Of a stretch of DNA of 64,000 nucleotides, positions 1-9,373 are shown in pieces. Made by a program: the position numbers and the translations under genes. This DNA comes from JAKAWQ01 sp963745975 (GTDB lineage: Bacteria; Pseudomonadota; Alphaproteobacteria; Acetobacterales; Acetobacteraceae), in NCBI GenBank assembly GCA_963745975.1, contig CAVUZJ010000020.1:53888-117887 (forward strand). The letters run 5' to 3'. Each line of letters starts with the position of its first letter. Positions within the stretch are counted from its first letter, which is position 1. The notes beneath the pieces are model-generated. The model saw nothing but the letters and a program-made list of their open reading frames with translations, was not told the DNA's origin and made no database searches.

Positions 1-729
1 GACGATTTCGCCTTCGGCTACGAGCAGTGCTCCGGCTTCATGCGGGTCTTCGAGGACAATGGCGGCGAGATCATCCAGCGCCTTTGGCCGCCGCTCAACG
101 CGCCCGACTACGGCACCTACATCGCCGAGATCCGCCCCGACGCCGATGCCGTCTTCATCGGTTTCGCCGGCGCCAACGGCTTCCGCTTCACCCAGCAATA
201 TTTCCAGTACGGCCTCGGCGGCCGCAAGCCGCTGATCGGCGGCATCACCGCTTTCGACGATGCGATCCTGCCGCAGATGGGCAAGATCGCCGAGGGCCTC
301 CTCTCCTGCTGCTACTACGCCCCCGCCCTCACCTACCCCTCGAACCAGGCGTTCGTCGCCGAAATGCGCCGCCGCTACCATCGCGATCCCGGCCTGCTCG
401 GCGCCGGCCCCTATATCTGCGGCGAGGTCATCAAGGCGGCGCTCGAAAAGATCGACGGCAACATCGAAAACCGCGAGCTCTTCATGCACGCGATGCGGAG
501 CGAGCAGATCGCCGCCAGCGCCTGCGGCCCGCTCCGCTTCGATGAGTTCGGCCAGGCCATCGAGAACGCGTATATCCGCAGGGTGGAGCGGGTGGACGGC
601 TGGCTCGTCAACGTGCCCATCCATACCTACGACGACGTCAGCCAGTTCTGGACCTACGATCAGACCGCCTTCCTCAAGGAGCCGGTCTATTCGAAGAACT
701 GGCCGCCCGGGCGCTACATCGAGAAATAG
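1..729 (+). CDS. ABC transporter substrate-binding protein, branched-chain amino acid/amide type (5' end outside window)
   Basis: The frame is open from base 1, so this is the C-terminal part (about 242 residues) of a periplasmic binding protein. It would capture the solute and deliver it to the permease encoded just downstream. Visible features are the type I periplasmic-binding fold pattern of alternating beta strands and helices, for example IRPDADAVFIGFAG and GGRKPLIGGITAFDD, ending in a tail with PVYSKNWPPGRYIEK. The signal peptide and N-terminal lobe are cut off. It is the first visible gene of a livH-livM-livG-livF operon on the same strand, 33 bases upstream of livH, which supports the HAAT assignment. 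The ligand cannot be read from the sequence. Confidence 0.85.
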   Translation, partial: DDFAFGYEQCSGFMRVFEDNGGEIIQRLWPPLNAPDYGTYIAEIRPDADAVFIGFAGANGFRFTQQYFQYGLGGRKPLIGGITAFDDAILPQMGKIAEGLLSCCYYAPALTYPSNQAFVAEMRRRYHRDPGLLGAGPYICGEVIKAALEKIDGNIENRELFMHAMRSEQIAASACGPLRFDEFGQAIENAYIRRVERVDGWLVNVPIHTYDDVSQFWTYDQTAFLKEPVYSKNWPPGRYIEK

Positions 730-762
730 TCGAGACATAACGGGCAAAGCGGGGGAGCATCC

Positions 763-1629
763 TTGTCGCCGCAGTTCTGGCTGATCCAGGCACTCAACTC
801 GGTCGCCATGGGCGGGTTCCTCTTCCTGCTCGCGGTGGGCTTTTCGCTGATCTTCGGCTTGCTCCGCGTGCCGAACCTCGCCCATGGCGGCTTCTTCATG
901 CTCGGCGCCTATCTCGGCGCGACCGTGCTCGACGAGAATCTTCCCTTCTGGCTCGCCGCCTTGGCCGGCGCCGTCGGCGTCGGCCTCCTCGGCGCCGTGC
1001 TCGAGCGCCTGCTGCTCCGCCGCCTCGCCGGCAACGAGCAGGCCCAGGTCCTCACCACGCTCGGCATCGCCTTCATCATCGCCGATCTCTGCCTGATGAC
1101 CTGGGGCGGCGATCCGATCTCGCTCGCCCCGCCCGATTTTCTCTCCCGCGCCATCGCCTTCGGCGGCTTCTTCTTTCCCGCCTACCGCCTCGCGGTCCTC
1201 GCACTCGCCGTCATCGTCGCCATCCTGGTCGTGCTCCTGATGGAGCGCACGCGGCTCGGCGCGATGATCCGCGCCGGCGTCGATGACCGCGAGATGGCGT
1301 GCGGCGTCGGCATCCCGGTCTCGCGCCTCTTCACCGCCGTCTTCTTCCTGGGCGCCGCCCTCGCCGGCCTCGGCGGCGTCATCGGCGGCCCGATCCTCTC
1401 CGCCTATCCCGGCCTCGATTCCGACATGCTGCCGCTCGCCCTCATCGTCGTCATCCTGGGCGGCATCGGCAGCATCGCCGGCGCCTTCGCGGGCAGCATG
1501 ATCGTGGGCTTCATCTACAATTTCGGGATCGCGCTCTTTCCGAGCTTCGCCTACGTCATCCTCTTCCTGCCGATGATCATCGCCCTCATCGTCAAGCCCG
1601 AAGGCCTCTTCGGCCGCGTGGCCCAATGA
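763..1629 (+). CDS. livH: Branched-chain amino acid ABC transporter permease (LivH type)
   Basis: Inner-membrane permease of 288 residues with about eight hydrophobic segments. It carries the LivH hallmark near the N-terminus (GFSLIFGLLRVPNLAHGGFFMLGAY), where the VPNLAHG block corresponds to the INFAHG motif of the family. The C-terminal half has the conserved LPLALIVVILGGIGSIAGAF region that contacts the ATPase. The TTG start at 763 gives the expected family length; no ATG fits better. The stop overlaps the livM start (ATGA), so the two permeases are probably translated together. It forms the channel with LivM. Confidence 0.9.
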   Translation: MSPQFWLIQALNSVAMGGFLFLLAVGFSLIFGLLRVPNLAHGGFFMLGAYLGATVLDENLPFWLAALAGAVGVGLLGAVLERLLLRRLAGNEQAQVLTTLGIAFIIADLCLMTWGGDPISLAPPDFLSRAIAFGGFFFPAYRLAVLALAVIVAILVVLLMERTRLGAMIRAGVDDREMACGVGIPVSRLFTAVFFLGAALAGLGGVIGGPILSAYPGLDSDMLPLALIVVILGGIGSIAGAFAGSMIVGFIYNFGIALFPSFAYVILFLPMIIALIVKPEGLFGRVAQ

Positions 1630-2606
1630 GCCTCGCCCGCGCGCTCGGCCCCGCGCTCCTCGTCGCGGCCTTCCTCGCCGTCCTGCCCTGGCTCCTCCCC
1701 GGAGTCTTCTACATCGCGATCGCTCGCCAGATCCTCGTCTTCTCCCTCCTCGCACTCAGCCTTGACGTGCTGCTCGGCCACGGCGGCATGATCTCGCTCG
1801 CCCAGGCCTCCTTCCTCGGCGTGCCGGCCTACGTCTATGCCTGGTTGGTCGGAACCGCCCATCTCGCGGCCCTTCCCGCCGCCCTCGGCGCGCTGGCCGC
1901 CGGCACCGTGCTCGCCGGCGTCATCGGCGCGCTCTCGCTCCGCGCCCGGGGCTTGGGCTTTCTGATGATCACGCTCGCCATCGGCCAGGTCGTCTGGGGC
2001 CTCGCCTATCGCTGGGTCGGCCTCACCGGCGGCGACAACGGCATGCGCATCGCCGCCCGCCCGCGCCCCTTCGGGATCGATCTCTCCGGCGCCATTCCGT
2101 TCTATTATTTCGTCGCGATCATCTTCCTCGCCGCCCTCTTCTGCTTTCACCGCTTCGCCCATTCCGCCTTCGGCGCGAGCCTGCGTGGCACCCGCGACCA
2201 GCCGCGGCGGATGCGCATGCTCGGTCACCATGTCTGGCGCATCCGCTGGCTCGCCTTCATCTATTCCGGCTTCTGGGGCTCGCTCGCCGGCCTCCTCTTC
2301 GCCTTCGACTTCCTCTTCATCAGCCCGCAGACGATGACGCTCCAGCAGGCGGCCGAGGTGCTGCTGATGGTCATCCTGGGCGGCCCCGGCACGCTCGCCG
2401 GTCCCGTCGTCGGCGCCGTCATCATCACGCTCGTGAAGACCGTCGTCAGCAGCTACGTCGCCCGCTGGTACACCGTGCTCGGGTTGATCTTCATCGGCTG
2501 CGAGCTCTTCCTCCCCGAAGGCCTCGTGCCCGGCTGCGCCCGCCTCTGGCGCCATTTCGGCCGAAGCCGCCTCGCTCGTCGCCGCGCCCGGGGCCGCACC
2601 GCATGA
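1626..2606 (+). CDS. livM: Branched-chain amino acid ABC transporter permease (LivM type)
   Basis: Second permease half, 326 residues, starting at the ATG that overlaps the livH stop. It has the LivM signature ALSLDVLLGHGGMISLAQASF in the N-terminal third and the C-terminal ATPase-coupling region QQAAEVLLMVILGGPGTLAGPV. About nine hydrophobic segments are visible. A basic tail (RRHFGRSRLARRRARGRTA-like) closes the protein. The stop overlaps the livG start by four bases. The reading frame stays open upstream of 1626, but that extension lies inside livH and is not protein-like. Confidence 0.9.
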   Translation: MSLARALGPALLVAAFLAVLPWLLPGVFYIAIARQILVFSLLALSLDVLLGHGGMISLAQASFLGVPAYVYAWLVGTAHLAALPAALGALAAGTVLAGVIGALSLRARGLGFLMITLAIGQVVWGLAYRWVGLTGGDNGMRIAARPRPFGIDLSGAIPFYYFVAIIFLAALFCFHRFAHSAFGASLRGTRDQPRRMRMLGHHVWRIRWLAFIYSGFWGSLAGLLFAFDFLFISPQTMTLQQAAEVLLMVILGGPGTLAGPVVGAVIITLVKTVVSSYVARWYTVLGLIFIGCELFLPEGLVPGCARLWRHFGRSRLARRRARGRTA

Positions 2607-3338
2607 GCGGCGCCCCCGCCCTCGAGCTCGCCGGGCTCTCGAAGAACTTCGGCGGCGTCGTCGCGACGCGCGACGTCTCGCTCTCCGTCGGCGCCGGCGA
2701 ACGCCACCTGCTGATCGGCCCGAACGGCGCCGGCAAGACCACCCTCTTCAACCTCGTCACCGGCGATCTTTCCCCCTCCGCCGGCCGCATCCGCCTCTTC
2801 GGCACCGACGCCACGCGCTTTCCCACCCGCGCGCGCGTCGCCCTCGGCCTCGCCCGCACCTACCAGGTGCTCACCCTCTTCCCGCGCGAGACGCTGCTCC
2901 ACAACGTCGTCCTCGCCCTCCTCGGCATCGAGCGCCGCGTCTTCTCCGCCTGGCGCCCGCTCGCCCGCCGCACCGATCTTGCGGAGCGCGCGGAGCAGGC
3001 GCTCGCCACCGTCGGGCTTGCCGGCGCCGCCCACCGTATCGTCGCCGAAACCGCCTACGGCGAGCGCCGCCGCCTCGAGCTCGCGATGGCGCTCGCCCAG
3101 GAGCCGCGCCTCCTGCTGCTCGACGAGCCGCTCGCCGGTCTTTCGCGCGAGGAGCGCGAAACCATCCAGGCGCTCCTCGAAAAAATCCCCCGGTCCATCA
3201 CGGTCGTGATGATCGAGCACGACATGGACGCCGCCCTCGCCTTCGCCGAGCGCATCACGCTCCTCGACCGCGGCGCCGTCGTCCTCGCCGGCACCCGCGC
3301 CGAGGTCGCCGCCGATCCCCGCACGCGCGAGGTCTATC

Positions 3339-3349
<11 letters not shown>
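2603..3349 (+). CDS. livG: ABC transporter ATP-binding protein (LivG type)
   Basis: Cytoplasmic ATPase of 248 residues. Walker A is GPNGAGKTT at about residues 39-47, the Q-loop region follows LARTYQVLTLFP, the signature region is ETAYGERRRLELAMAL, and Walker B is LLLLDEPLAGL near 171. The D/H-loop region reads VVMIEHDMDAAL. The degenerate YGERRRLE signature in place of LSGGQ is normal for the LivG branch. ATG start overlaps the livM stop; its own 3' end overlaps livF by 11 bases. Confidence 0.92.
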
Positions 3350-4052
<703 letters not shown>

Positions 4053-4078
4053 ATCCCTCCCCGAACAAGGAAATCCCG

Positions 4079-5149
4079 ATGAGCGCAACGACCAGCAATT
4101 ATGGCCCGACCGCGGCCCGTACCCACGGCAGGCCCGGCCGCGAGATCAGGCCCGCTTCGATCACCGTGGACATGCACAGCCATCTTCTCATTCCCGAGGC
4201 CGCCGCCATCGCCGAGCCGCATCTCGACCCGATGACCGTCTCGCCGCACCGCTTCTCCACACCGGAAACCCGCAGCGTCAACGCCGATCAGAACCGCGAC
4301 CGCAAGCGCCACATCACCGAGCTCGAGATCAGGCTCGCCGAAATGGCGGCGATGGGCCTCGACCGCCAGGTGATCGCGCCCGCCCCGCAGCAATCCTACT
4401 ACACCATCGAAGCCGGGATCGCCCGCCGCACGACCCGCGTCGTCAACGAAGGTATCGCCGCGTTCGCGGCCCGCCGCCCCGACCTTTTCGCCGGCCTCGG
4501 CACCGTGCCGATGCAGGATCCGCCCGCCGTCGCGTCCGAGCTCACCCACGCCGTCGAGACCCTCGGCCTCAAGGGCGTGCAGCTCCTCACCTCGCTCCCC
4601 GGCCGCGAGCTCTCCGATCCCGCCTACGAACCCTTCTGGAGCCGCGCCGAAGAGCTCGGCGCCGTCGTCATGCTCCACCCCAACGGCTACCCCGAGGGCG
4701 AGCGGCTGAAACGCTTCTACTTCAGCAACGTCATCGGCAACCCGCTCGATACCACCGTCGCGGTGCACTACCTGATCTTCGACGGCGTGCTCGCCCGCCA
4801 TCCCGGCCTCAAGATCATCGCCGTCCACGGCGGCGGCTATCTCGGCGCCTATTCCGGCCGCATCGACCACGCCTGGGGCGCCCGCCCCGACTGCCGCGGC
4901 GATCTCAAGGAGCCGCCCGGCACCTATCTCCGGCGCATGTATGTCGACACGATCGTATTCACTCCCCACCAGCTCTCGGCGCTCATTTCCGTCTTCGGCC
5001 CGGACCACGTGCTGCTCGGCACCGACTACCCGTTCGACATGGGGGAATACGACCCGGTCGGCCACGTGCTCGAAACGCCCGGCCTCGACGCCACGACCCA
5101 GGCCAAGATCATCGGCGGCAACGCCGCCCGGCTTTTCGGATTGAGGTAA
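4079..5149 (+). CDS. Amidohydrolase 2 family protein, ACMSD-like metal-dependent hydrolase/decarboxylase
   Basis: A 356-residue cytoplasmic TIM-barrel protein. Metal ligands of the family are visible: HSH at residues 33-35, a histidine in MLHPNGYP near 198, AVHGGGYLG near 248, and the catalytic aspartate in GTDYPFDMGEYDP near 313. This set matches the PF04909 family (aminocarboxymuconate-semialdehyde decarboxylase and related decarboxylases or hydrolases). An AAGGAAA-type ribosome site precedes the ATG. Its position 26 bases after livF suggests it acts on the compound imported by the transporter or on a breakdown product. The exact substrate is not readable. Confidence 0.85.
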   Translation: MSATTSNYGPTAARTHGRPGREIRPASITVDMHSHLLIPEAAAIAEPHLDPMTVSPHRFSTPETRSVNADQNRDRKRHITELEIRLAEMAAMGLDRQVIAPAPQQSYYTIEAGIARRTTRVVNEGIAAFAARRPDLFAGLGTVPMQDPPAVASELTHAVETLGLKGVQLLTSLPGRELSDPAYEPFWSRAEELGAVVMLHPNGYPEGERLKRFYFSNVIGNPLDTTVAVHYLIFDGVLARHPGLKIIAVHGGGYLGAYSGRIDHAWGARPDCRGDLKEPPGTYLRRMYVDTIVFTPHQLSALISVFGPDHVLLGTDYPFDMGEYDPVGHVLETPGLDATTQAKIIGGNAARLFGLR

Positions 5150-5153
5150 CATG

Positions 5154-5203
5154 CGGGGGCTCTGCCCCCGCCCCCCGCTGGGGCCTGAGGCCCCAGACCC
5201 CCA
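5154..5203. repeat. Short GC-rich double-hairpin repeat, probable bidirectional terminator
   Basis: Two perfect hairpins stand between convergent genes. The first spans 5154-5170 (7-bp stem, loop TCT) and the second 5178-5196 (CTGGGGCC, loop TGA, GGCCCCAG). They match the A and B mini-hairpins found at the edges of the large cassettes at 9.2, 44.8, 52.7 and 58.1 kb, but the central palindrome is absent. The position suits transcription termination for both strands. Confidence 0.7.
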
Positions 5204-5208
5204 TCCCT

Positions 5209-5937
5209 CTAGATTACAACCCGCTTCCCGGCACGCGGGATCGGAACATAGCCGGTGAATTTCGCGAGCTTGGCGAAATCCGGGATGACGAGGTCGCCGC
5301 CCTCGAGGTCGAGCAGCAACTCGCTCCGCAGCTCCTTGAGCGCGCGCATGACATGCACCCGGGAAAGCCCCACCGCGTCCGCGATGTCGATCCCCCGGAG
5401 CGGAAACGGAGAGGTTCCGTTGCGCGCCATGCCGCGCCGGCGCAACCGGTCATACGTTTCGATCAGGAAATAGCCGACGCGCTCGGCGGCGCTCAGCCGC
5501 CCCAGCATGGTGAGCCTGAGGTCGGACCGGCGCGCCTCGGCAAGCCAGGTCCTGAGCAGCTCCAGCGCCAGCTCCGGGTTCGCCTTGAGAGCGCCGGGCA
5601 ACGCACGCCCATCCAGCACGCAAAAAGTGGACGGCGTCAGGGTCTGTACGGAATGGGCGCTCCGGCCAAGAAGAACGGGCGTGAAGCCGACCTGGTCCCC
5701 CGGCAGAATCACATCGAGGATCTGCCGCGAGTCGTCCGCCAACCGGTGGTAGCGGACCGCCCATCCCTCGTAGAGCGTATAGAACTTCTGGCCGCGCTCG
5801 CCCTCGCGGATAACATCCGTGCCCGCCGGAACGATCAGGTCGTCTTTCCTCATCCGCGCGATCGCGCCGACCTCGTGCCCGTTCATCGGGCGGAACAATT
5901 GCTTCCGCCGGAGCGTGCAGTCCTTGCAACGGATCAT
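5209..5937 (-). CDS. Crp/Fnr family transcriptional regulator
   Basis: A 242-residue regulator with an N-terminal cyclic-nucleotide-binding beta-roll (about residues 20-135, with LIVPAGTDVIREGERGQKFYTLYEGWAVRYH) and a C-terminal winged helix (about 175-225, GIDIADAVGLSRVHVMRALKELRSE). The N-terminus has CKDC only; the full set of four cysteines of FNR is missing, so an iron-sulfur sensor of the classical type is not supported. It faces the amidohydrolase gene tail to tail and is separated from the monooxygenase gene by a 534-base gap, so it may control either direction. The effector is unknown. Confidence 0.85.
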   Translation of the reverse strand: MIRCKDCTLRRKQLFRPMNGHEVGAIARMRKDDLIVPAGTDVIREGERGQKFYTLYEGWAVRYHRLADDSRQILDVILPGDQVGFTPVLLGRSAHSVQTLTPSTFCVLDGRALPGALKANPELALELLRTWLAEARRSDLRLTMLGRLSAAERVGYFLIETYDRLRRRGMARNGTSPFPLRGIDIADAVGLSRVHVMRALKELRSELLLDLEGGDLVIPDFAKLAKFTGYVPIPRAGKRVVI

Positions 5938-6471
5938 GCCGCGCCTCCGGCCGCCCGCGCGCCACCCAACTCCGCGCGACCCAATTCCGTGCGACCGCGC
6001 GCCACCGCACGGCGTTCCCCGAGGTGTCTCCAGCCCGCCATTCTCACCTTCCGGGCTTTCGCCACGTTAACTCAGCCTTGGTTCGTAATCTTGACAGCAC
6101 AAAGGACAGAAATTAGCGTCAACTGAAAGAGAAAGTGACGCAAGGAGGGCACGCGGCGTCACGTTTCACGAAAGATTGACGGAAAATCCGTCCGCGCTCC
6201 CGGGGAATCGCGAAGCGATCTCAGGACTCCTGAAGGATTCCCCGGCGGGCATCGCTCGAAGGCGCCCCCATCCGAGCCATGGAGCAAATGAGCCGAAGAT
6301 CCTCGCGTTCGATGCACTCGCTCCCCTTTCCCGCCTGATGGCCCGGCCCAGAACAAATAATGCGAAGCAATGGCCGCCAGGCGATAAATTCCCGCCTCTC
6401 ACGAAGGCAGGGCCCCGTGCCGGGCCCGGCCCCCTTCGGCCAGAGGGATCGGCAATAGCGATAGGAATACC
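5938..6471. other. Long intergenic region between Crp/Fnr and LLM monooxygenase genes, with one candidate promoter
   Basis: No convincing gene is present. Just upstream of the Crp/Fnr start there is a short imperfect direct repeat (CAACTCCGCGCGACC and CAATTCCGTGCGACC). A candidate plus-strand promoter has TTGACA at 6092-6097 and TAGCGT at 6115-6120 with 17-base spacing; it lies in AT-richer DNA but is 350 bases from the next plus-strand gene. The rest shows no structure that I can name. A weak AGGAAT ribosome site precedes the 6472 ATG. Confidence 0.35.
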
Positions 6472-7575
6472 ATGGAACTCGGTTTCTTTACGATGCCGAT
6501 CCATCCGCTCGGCAAGGACTGGCGGGCCTCGCTCCGCGAGGATCGCGAGGCATTCATCCTCGCCGACCAGTTGGGCTTCCGCGAGGGCTATGTCGGCGAG
6601 CACGCGACCGACCAAGCCGAGAACATCACCTCCTGCACGCTCTTCATCGCGACCCTCGTCGAAGCCACGGTGCGCATGCGTCTCGGCACCGGCACCGTCA
6701 ACCTGCCGAACAACCATCCCGCCGCCGTCGCCGCCGAGATCGCGATGCTGGATCATTTGCTCGACGGAAGGCTGATCTTCGGCATCAGCCCGGGCGGCCT
6801 CCCTTCGGATGCCGAGGTGTTCGGCAATCTCGACGCCAATCGCAGCGAGATGTTCGTCGAGGCGATCGACCAGGTGCTCGCCATCTGGCGCGGCGAGCCG
6901 CCCTACGACCTCAAGGGCAAATACTGGACCATCTCGACCGCCCGCACCCTCATCCCCGACATCGGCCAGGGCATCCTCCCGCGCCCCTGGCAGCGGCCCC
7001 ATCCCCCCATCGTCGTCACCGCGGTCGCGCCCTTCTCCAAGGGCGTGGTCGAGGCGGCGGCACGCGGCTGGGACATGATCTCCGCCAACTTCCTGATGCC
7101 GGTCTGGGTCGCCACTCACTGGCCCAAATACGCCGAGGGCTGCCGCCGCGGCGGCCGCCCGGCGCTTCCCGCCAACTGGCGCGTGGCGAAGAGCGTCTTC
7201 GTCGCCGATGACGCCGCGACCGCCCGCGCCTACGCGACCGGCCCCGACAGCCCCTACCGCTATTACTACCGCCAGCTCCTCACCAAGATGACCAAGGCCG
7301 GCCGCATCAACCTCTTCAAGACGAGCGAGGACATACCGGACGACGCCGTCACGCTCGACGATGTCTGCGACAAGCTCATCATCCACGGCACGCCCGAGAG
7401 CGTGACCGAGCAGCTCCTCGCCTTCCGCGAGACCATCGGCGATTTCGGCACCCTTCTCTATGCCGGCCACGACTGGGCGGATCCCGCGCTCGCCCGCCGC
7501 TCGATGGTGCTGATGGCCGAGAAGGTCCTGCCCGCCGTCAACCGGGCGATCGGGCTGCGCTCCGCCGCGGAATAG
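6472..7575 (+). CDS. LLM class flavin-dependent oxidoreductase (luciferase-like monooxygenase)
   Basis: A 367-residue protein of the bacterial luciferase superfamily. The N-terminal strand MELGFFTMPIHP, the acid/histidine block EGYVGEHATDQ, the GTGTVNLPNNHPAAVAAEIAMLDHLLDGR block and the phosphate-binding loop region FGISPGGLPSDAEVF are typical. Such enzymes oxidise small organic molecules using reduced FMN made by a separate reductase. A flavin reductase gene lies one gene further downstream at 8623, so the two may form a two-component monooxygenase. The last 38 bases overlap the 3' end of the convergent lysR gene. Confidence 0.88.
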   Translation: MELGFFTMPIHPLGKDWRASLREDREAFILADQLGFREGYVGEHATDQAENITSCTLFIATLVEATVRMRLGTGTVNLPNNHPAAVAAEIAMLDHLLDGRLIFGISPGGLPSDAEVFGNLDANRSEMFVEAIDQVLAIWRGEPPYDLKGKYWTISTARTLIPDIGQGILPRPWQRPHPPIVVTAVAPFSKGVVEAAARGWDMISANFLMPVWVATHWPKYAEGCRRGGRPALPANWRVAKSVFVADDAATARAYATGPDSPYRYYYRQLLTKMTKAGRINLFKTSEDIPDDAVTLDDVCDKLIIHGTPESVTEQLLAFRETIGDFGTLLYAGHDWADPALARRSMVLMAEKVLPAVNRAIGLRSAAE

Positions 7576-8521
7576 CAGCCGCGGGCTCGCCGCTCACGGT
7601 CTCGAGCAGCGTCATCCAGGGCCGGTTCACCCGCTCCGTCGCCTCCTCGAGTGCCGCCAGCAACGAAGAAGCCGCCGGCGCGAGCGCCCGCCCGGCCGAC
7701 TGAATCGCCACCAGCTCGAGAAAAAGCGGCGGCCCGACCAGCGGATTGACGCAGAAATCTCCCATCTGGAACGCGTTCGCCATCATCACCCCGGGCAGGA
7801 TTCCCGCCCACGCGCTCTCGGCGATCAGCCCGAGCGTGCCGAGCATCGTGTCGATCTCGAGCGTCCGCCCGAGCCCTCCGCCATGGCTGATCACGTAGCT
7901 CTCGAGCGTCCCACGCCGCGTGTTCGAGGGCCCGGGCAGCACGAGGTCGAGCGGCGGCAGCTCGGCCACGCGGACCGGCACGAGATGCCCCGGCGCCGCG
8001 CCGGCCCGCCGCACCAGCACCTCGGGCGTGAGCGCGAAGCTCCGGCAGGCGAGACCGGTGGTGACCGGGAACGCCGGAACGATCGCGAACTGAAGCTCGC
8101 CCGCCCGCACCATCTGCGTCAGCACCGCGCTGTACGCCTCGATCAGCCGCACCCGCACGTTCGGATGCGCAGCCAAGAACCCGCTCAGCGCCGGGGCCAG
8201 CGCGCAGCGCGTCATCGTCGGCATCAGCCCGACCGCGATCTCGCCCTCGAGCCCGCTCGCGAAACGCTTCACCCCCTGCGCGGCCTCGTCCTGCGCGCGC
8301 AGCACGGAAAGGCATTGGCGGTAATAATAGTCCCCGGCGGGCGTCGGCTCGATCCGGCCGCCCTGGCGCAGGAAAAGCTTGAGCGCGAACCGGTCCTCGA
8401 GCTTGCGGATATGCTGCGACACGCCCGACTGCGTCGCCTGCTCGCGGCTCGCCGCGGCGGTAAAAGAGCGCTCCTCGTAGGCGGCGACGAAAATGCGGAT
8501 GTCGCGCAGCGTCTCCGACAT
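7538..8521 (-). CDS. LysR family transcriptional regulator
   Basis: A 327-residue regulator. The N-terminal winged helix-turn-helix (DIRIFVAAYEERSFTAAASREQATQSGVSQHIRKLEDRF-like, residues about 5-60) is followed by the periplasmic-binding-like effector domain (from about 90: GEIAVGLMPTMTRCALAPAL). I chose the start at 8521 because MSETLRDIRIF places the helix-turn-helix at the usual distance; an in-frame ATG at 8545 would add eight residues. It is divergent from the flavin reductase (102-base gap) and overlaps the monooxygenase gene tail to tail, so both are plausible targets. Confidence 0.88.
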   Translation of the reverse strand: MSETLRDIRIFVAAYEERSFTAAASREQATQSGVSQHIRKLEDRFALKLFLRQGGRIEPTPAGDYYYRQCLSVLRAQDEAAQGVKRFASGLEGEIAVGLMPTMTRCALAPALSGFLAAHPNVRVRLIEAYSAVLTQMVRAGELQFAIVPAFPVTTGLACRSFALTPEVLVRRAGAAPGHLVPVRVAELPPLDLVLPGPSNTRRGTLESYVISHGGGLGRTLEIDTMLGTLGLIAESAWAGILPGVMMANAFQMGDFCVNPLVGPPLFLELVAIQSAGRALAPAASSLLAALEEATERVNRPWMTLLETVSGEPAAAIPRRSAARSPG

Positions 8522-8622
8522 GCCGATCAGCCTAAATGATGCCAATCAGCAAATCAAATCATTTCAACCTATGGCTCTCCGACCCTACGTTTCGCTGACC
8601 CGCACCGGGAGACCGTCGCACC

Positions 8623-9165
8623 ATGCCCGCGTCCGCAGCGATTGCGATTGCCGCCTCCCCGGTGCGCGACCCGGCCCCCGACCGCTTCCTCGAGGGCGCG
8701 GACCTGCGCCGCGCCCTCGGCCGCTTCGCCACCGGCGTGACAATCGTCACCACGCGCGGCCCGGCCGGCCGCATCGAAGGCCTAACGGTCAACTCCTTCA
8801 GCTCCGTCTCGCTCGACCCGCCGTTGGTGCTCTGGTGCCTGCAAAGCACCGCCCCCTCGGCTCCGAGCTTCCTCGCGGCCGAGTGGTTCGCCATCAATGT
8901 GCTCGGCGCCGACCAGCACCACCTCTCGCGCCACTTCGCAACCCCGCACCCGGACAAATTCGCGGCCATCGCCACCACCTCCGGCCTCGGCGACTGCCCC
9001 CTGCTCCCGAGCGCGCTCGCCCGCTTCGAATGCCGGACCGAACGCCACATCGAAGCCGGCGACCATACGATCTTCCTCGGCCGCATCATCCGCGCCGAAC
9101 ACCGCGAGGGCGAACCCCTCGTCTTCAGCGCCGGCCGCTTCTGCGTCGCCTCGCCTCTGAGCTGA
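8623..9165 (+). CDS. Flavin reductase family protein (HpaC-like FMN-binding split barrel)
   Basis: A 180-residue protein with the flavin reductase core: LRRALGRFATGVTIVTT near residue 28, GLTVNSFSSVSLDPPLVLWCLQ near 52-73, then FAINVLGADQHHLSRHFA and the C-terminal LFLGRIIRAEH-type strand. Members reduce FMN with NAD(P)H and pass it to a partner monooxygenase; the luciferase-like gene at 6472 is the obvious candidate. It is divergent from lysR. The last three codons and the stop lie inside the outer arm of an inverted repeat cassette shared with the end of kup. Confidence 0.88.
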   Translation: MPASAAIAIAASPVRDPAPDRFLEGADLRRALGRFATGVTIVTTRGPAGRIEGLTVNSFSSVSLDPPLVLWCLQSTAPSAPSFLAAEWFAINVLGADQHHLSRHFATPHPDKFAAIATTSGLGDCPLLPSALARFECRTERHIEAGDHTIFLGRIIRAEHREGEPLVFSAGRFCVASPLS

Positions 9166-9373
9166 GAAAGGCCAGGGGCTTTGCCCCTGGACCCCACCAG
9201 GGCCTGGGGCCCTGGACCCCATCCGCTTGGCAGGCGCTGAGGGCGGTTTGGGCGTTTGCGCGCCGCACAAACGCCCAAACCGCCCTCAGCGCCTGCCAAA
9301 ACGAAAGGGTTCCAAGGGCTCAGCCCTTGGCGGGGTTCCAAGGGGCAGAGCCCCTGGCCTTCCTCAGCTCAGA
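9156..9373. repeat. Large nested palindromic intergenic cassette, type I (copy 1)
   Basis: Between convergent genes. Outer arms 9156-9179 and 9350-9373 are inverted copies (23 of 24 bases) and include the stop codons of both flanking genes. Inside are mini-hairpins CCAGGGGC..GCCCCTGG and CCAGGGCC..GGCCCTGG on the left and CCAAGGGCT..CCCTTGG and GGGGCAGAGCCCC on the right. The centre is a long palindrome with arms 9227-9261 and 9265-9299 (34 of 35 pairs, loop of 3). Related copies are at 52536-52825 and 58044-58272. Confidence 0.9.

Noticed and set aside
6092..6120. Hidden small RNA or gene driven by the TTGACA promoter candidate
   Set aside because: No terminator hairpin, conserved small frame or known RNA motif follows before 6472; it is reported only as a weak promoter.
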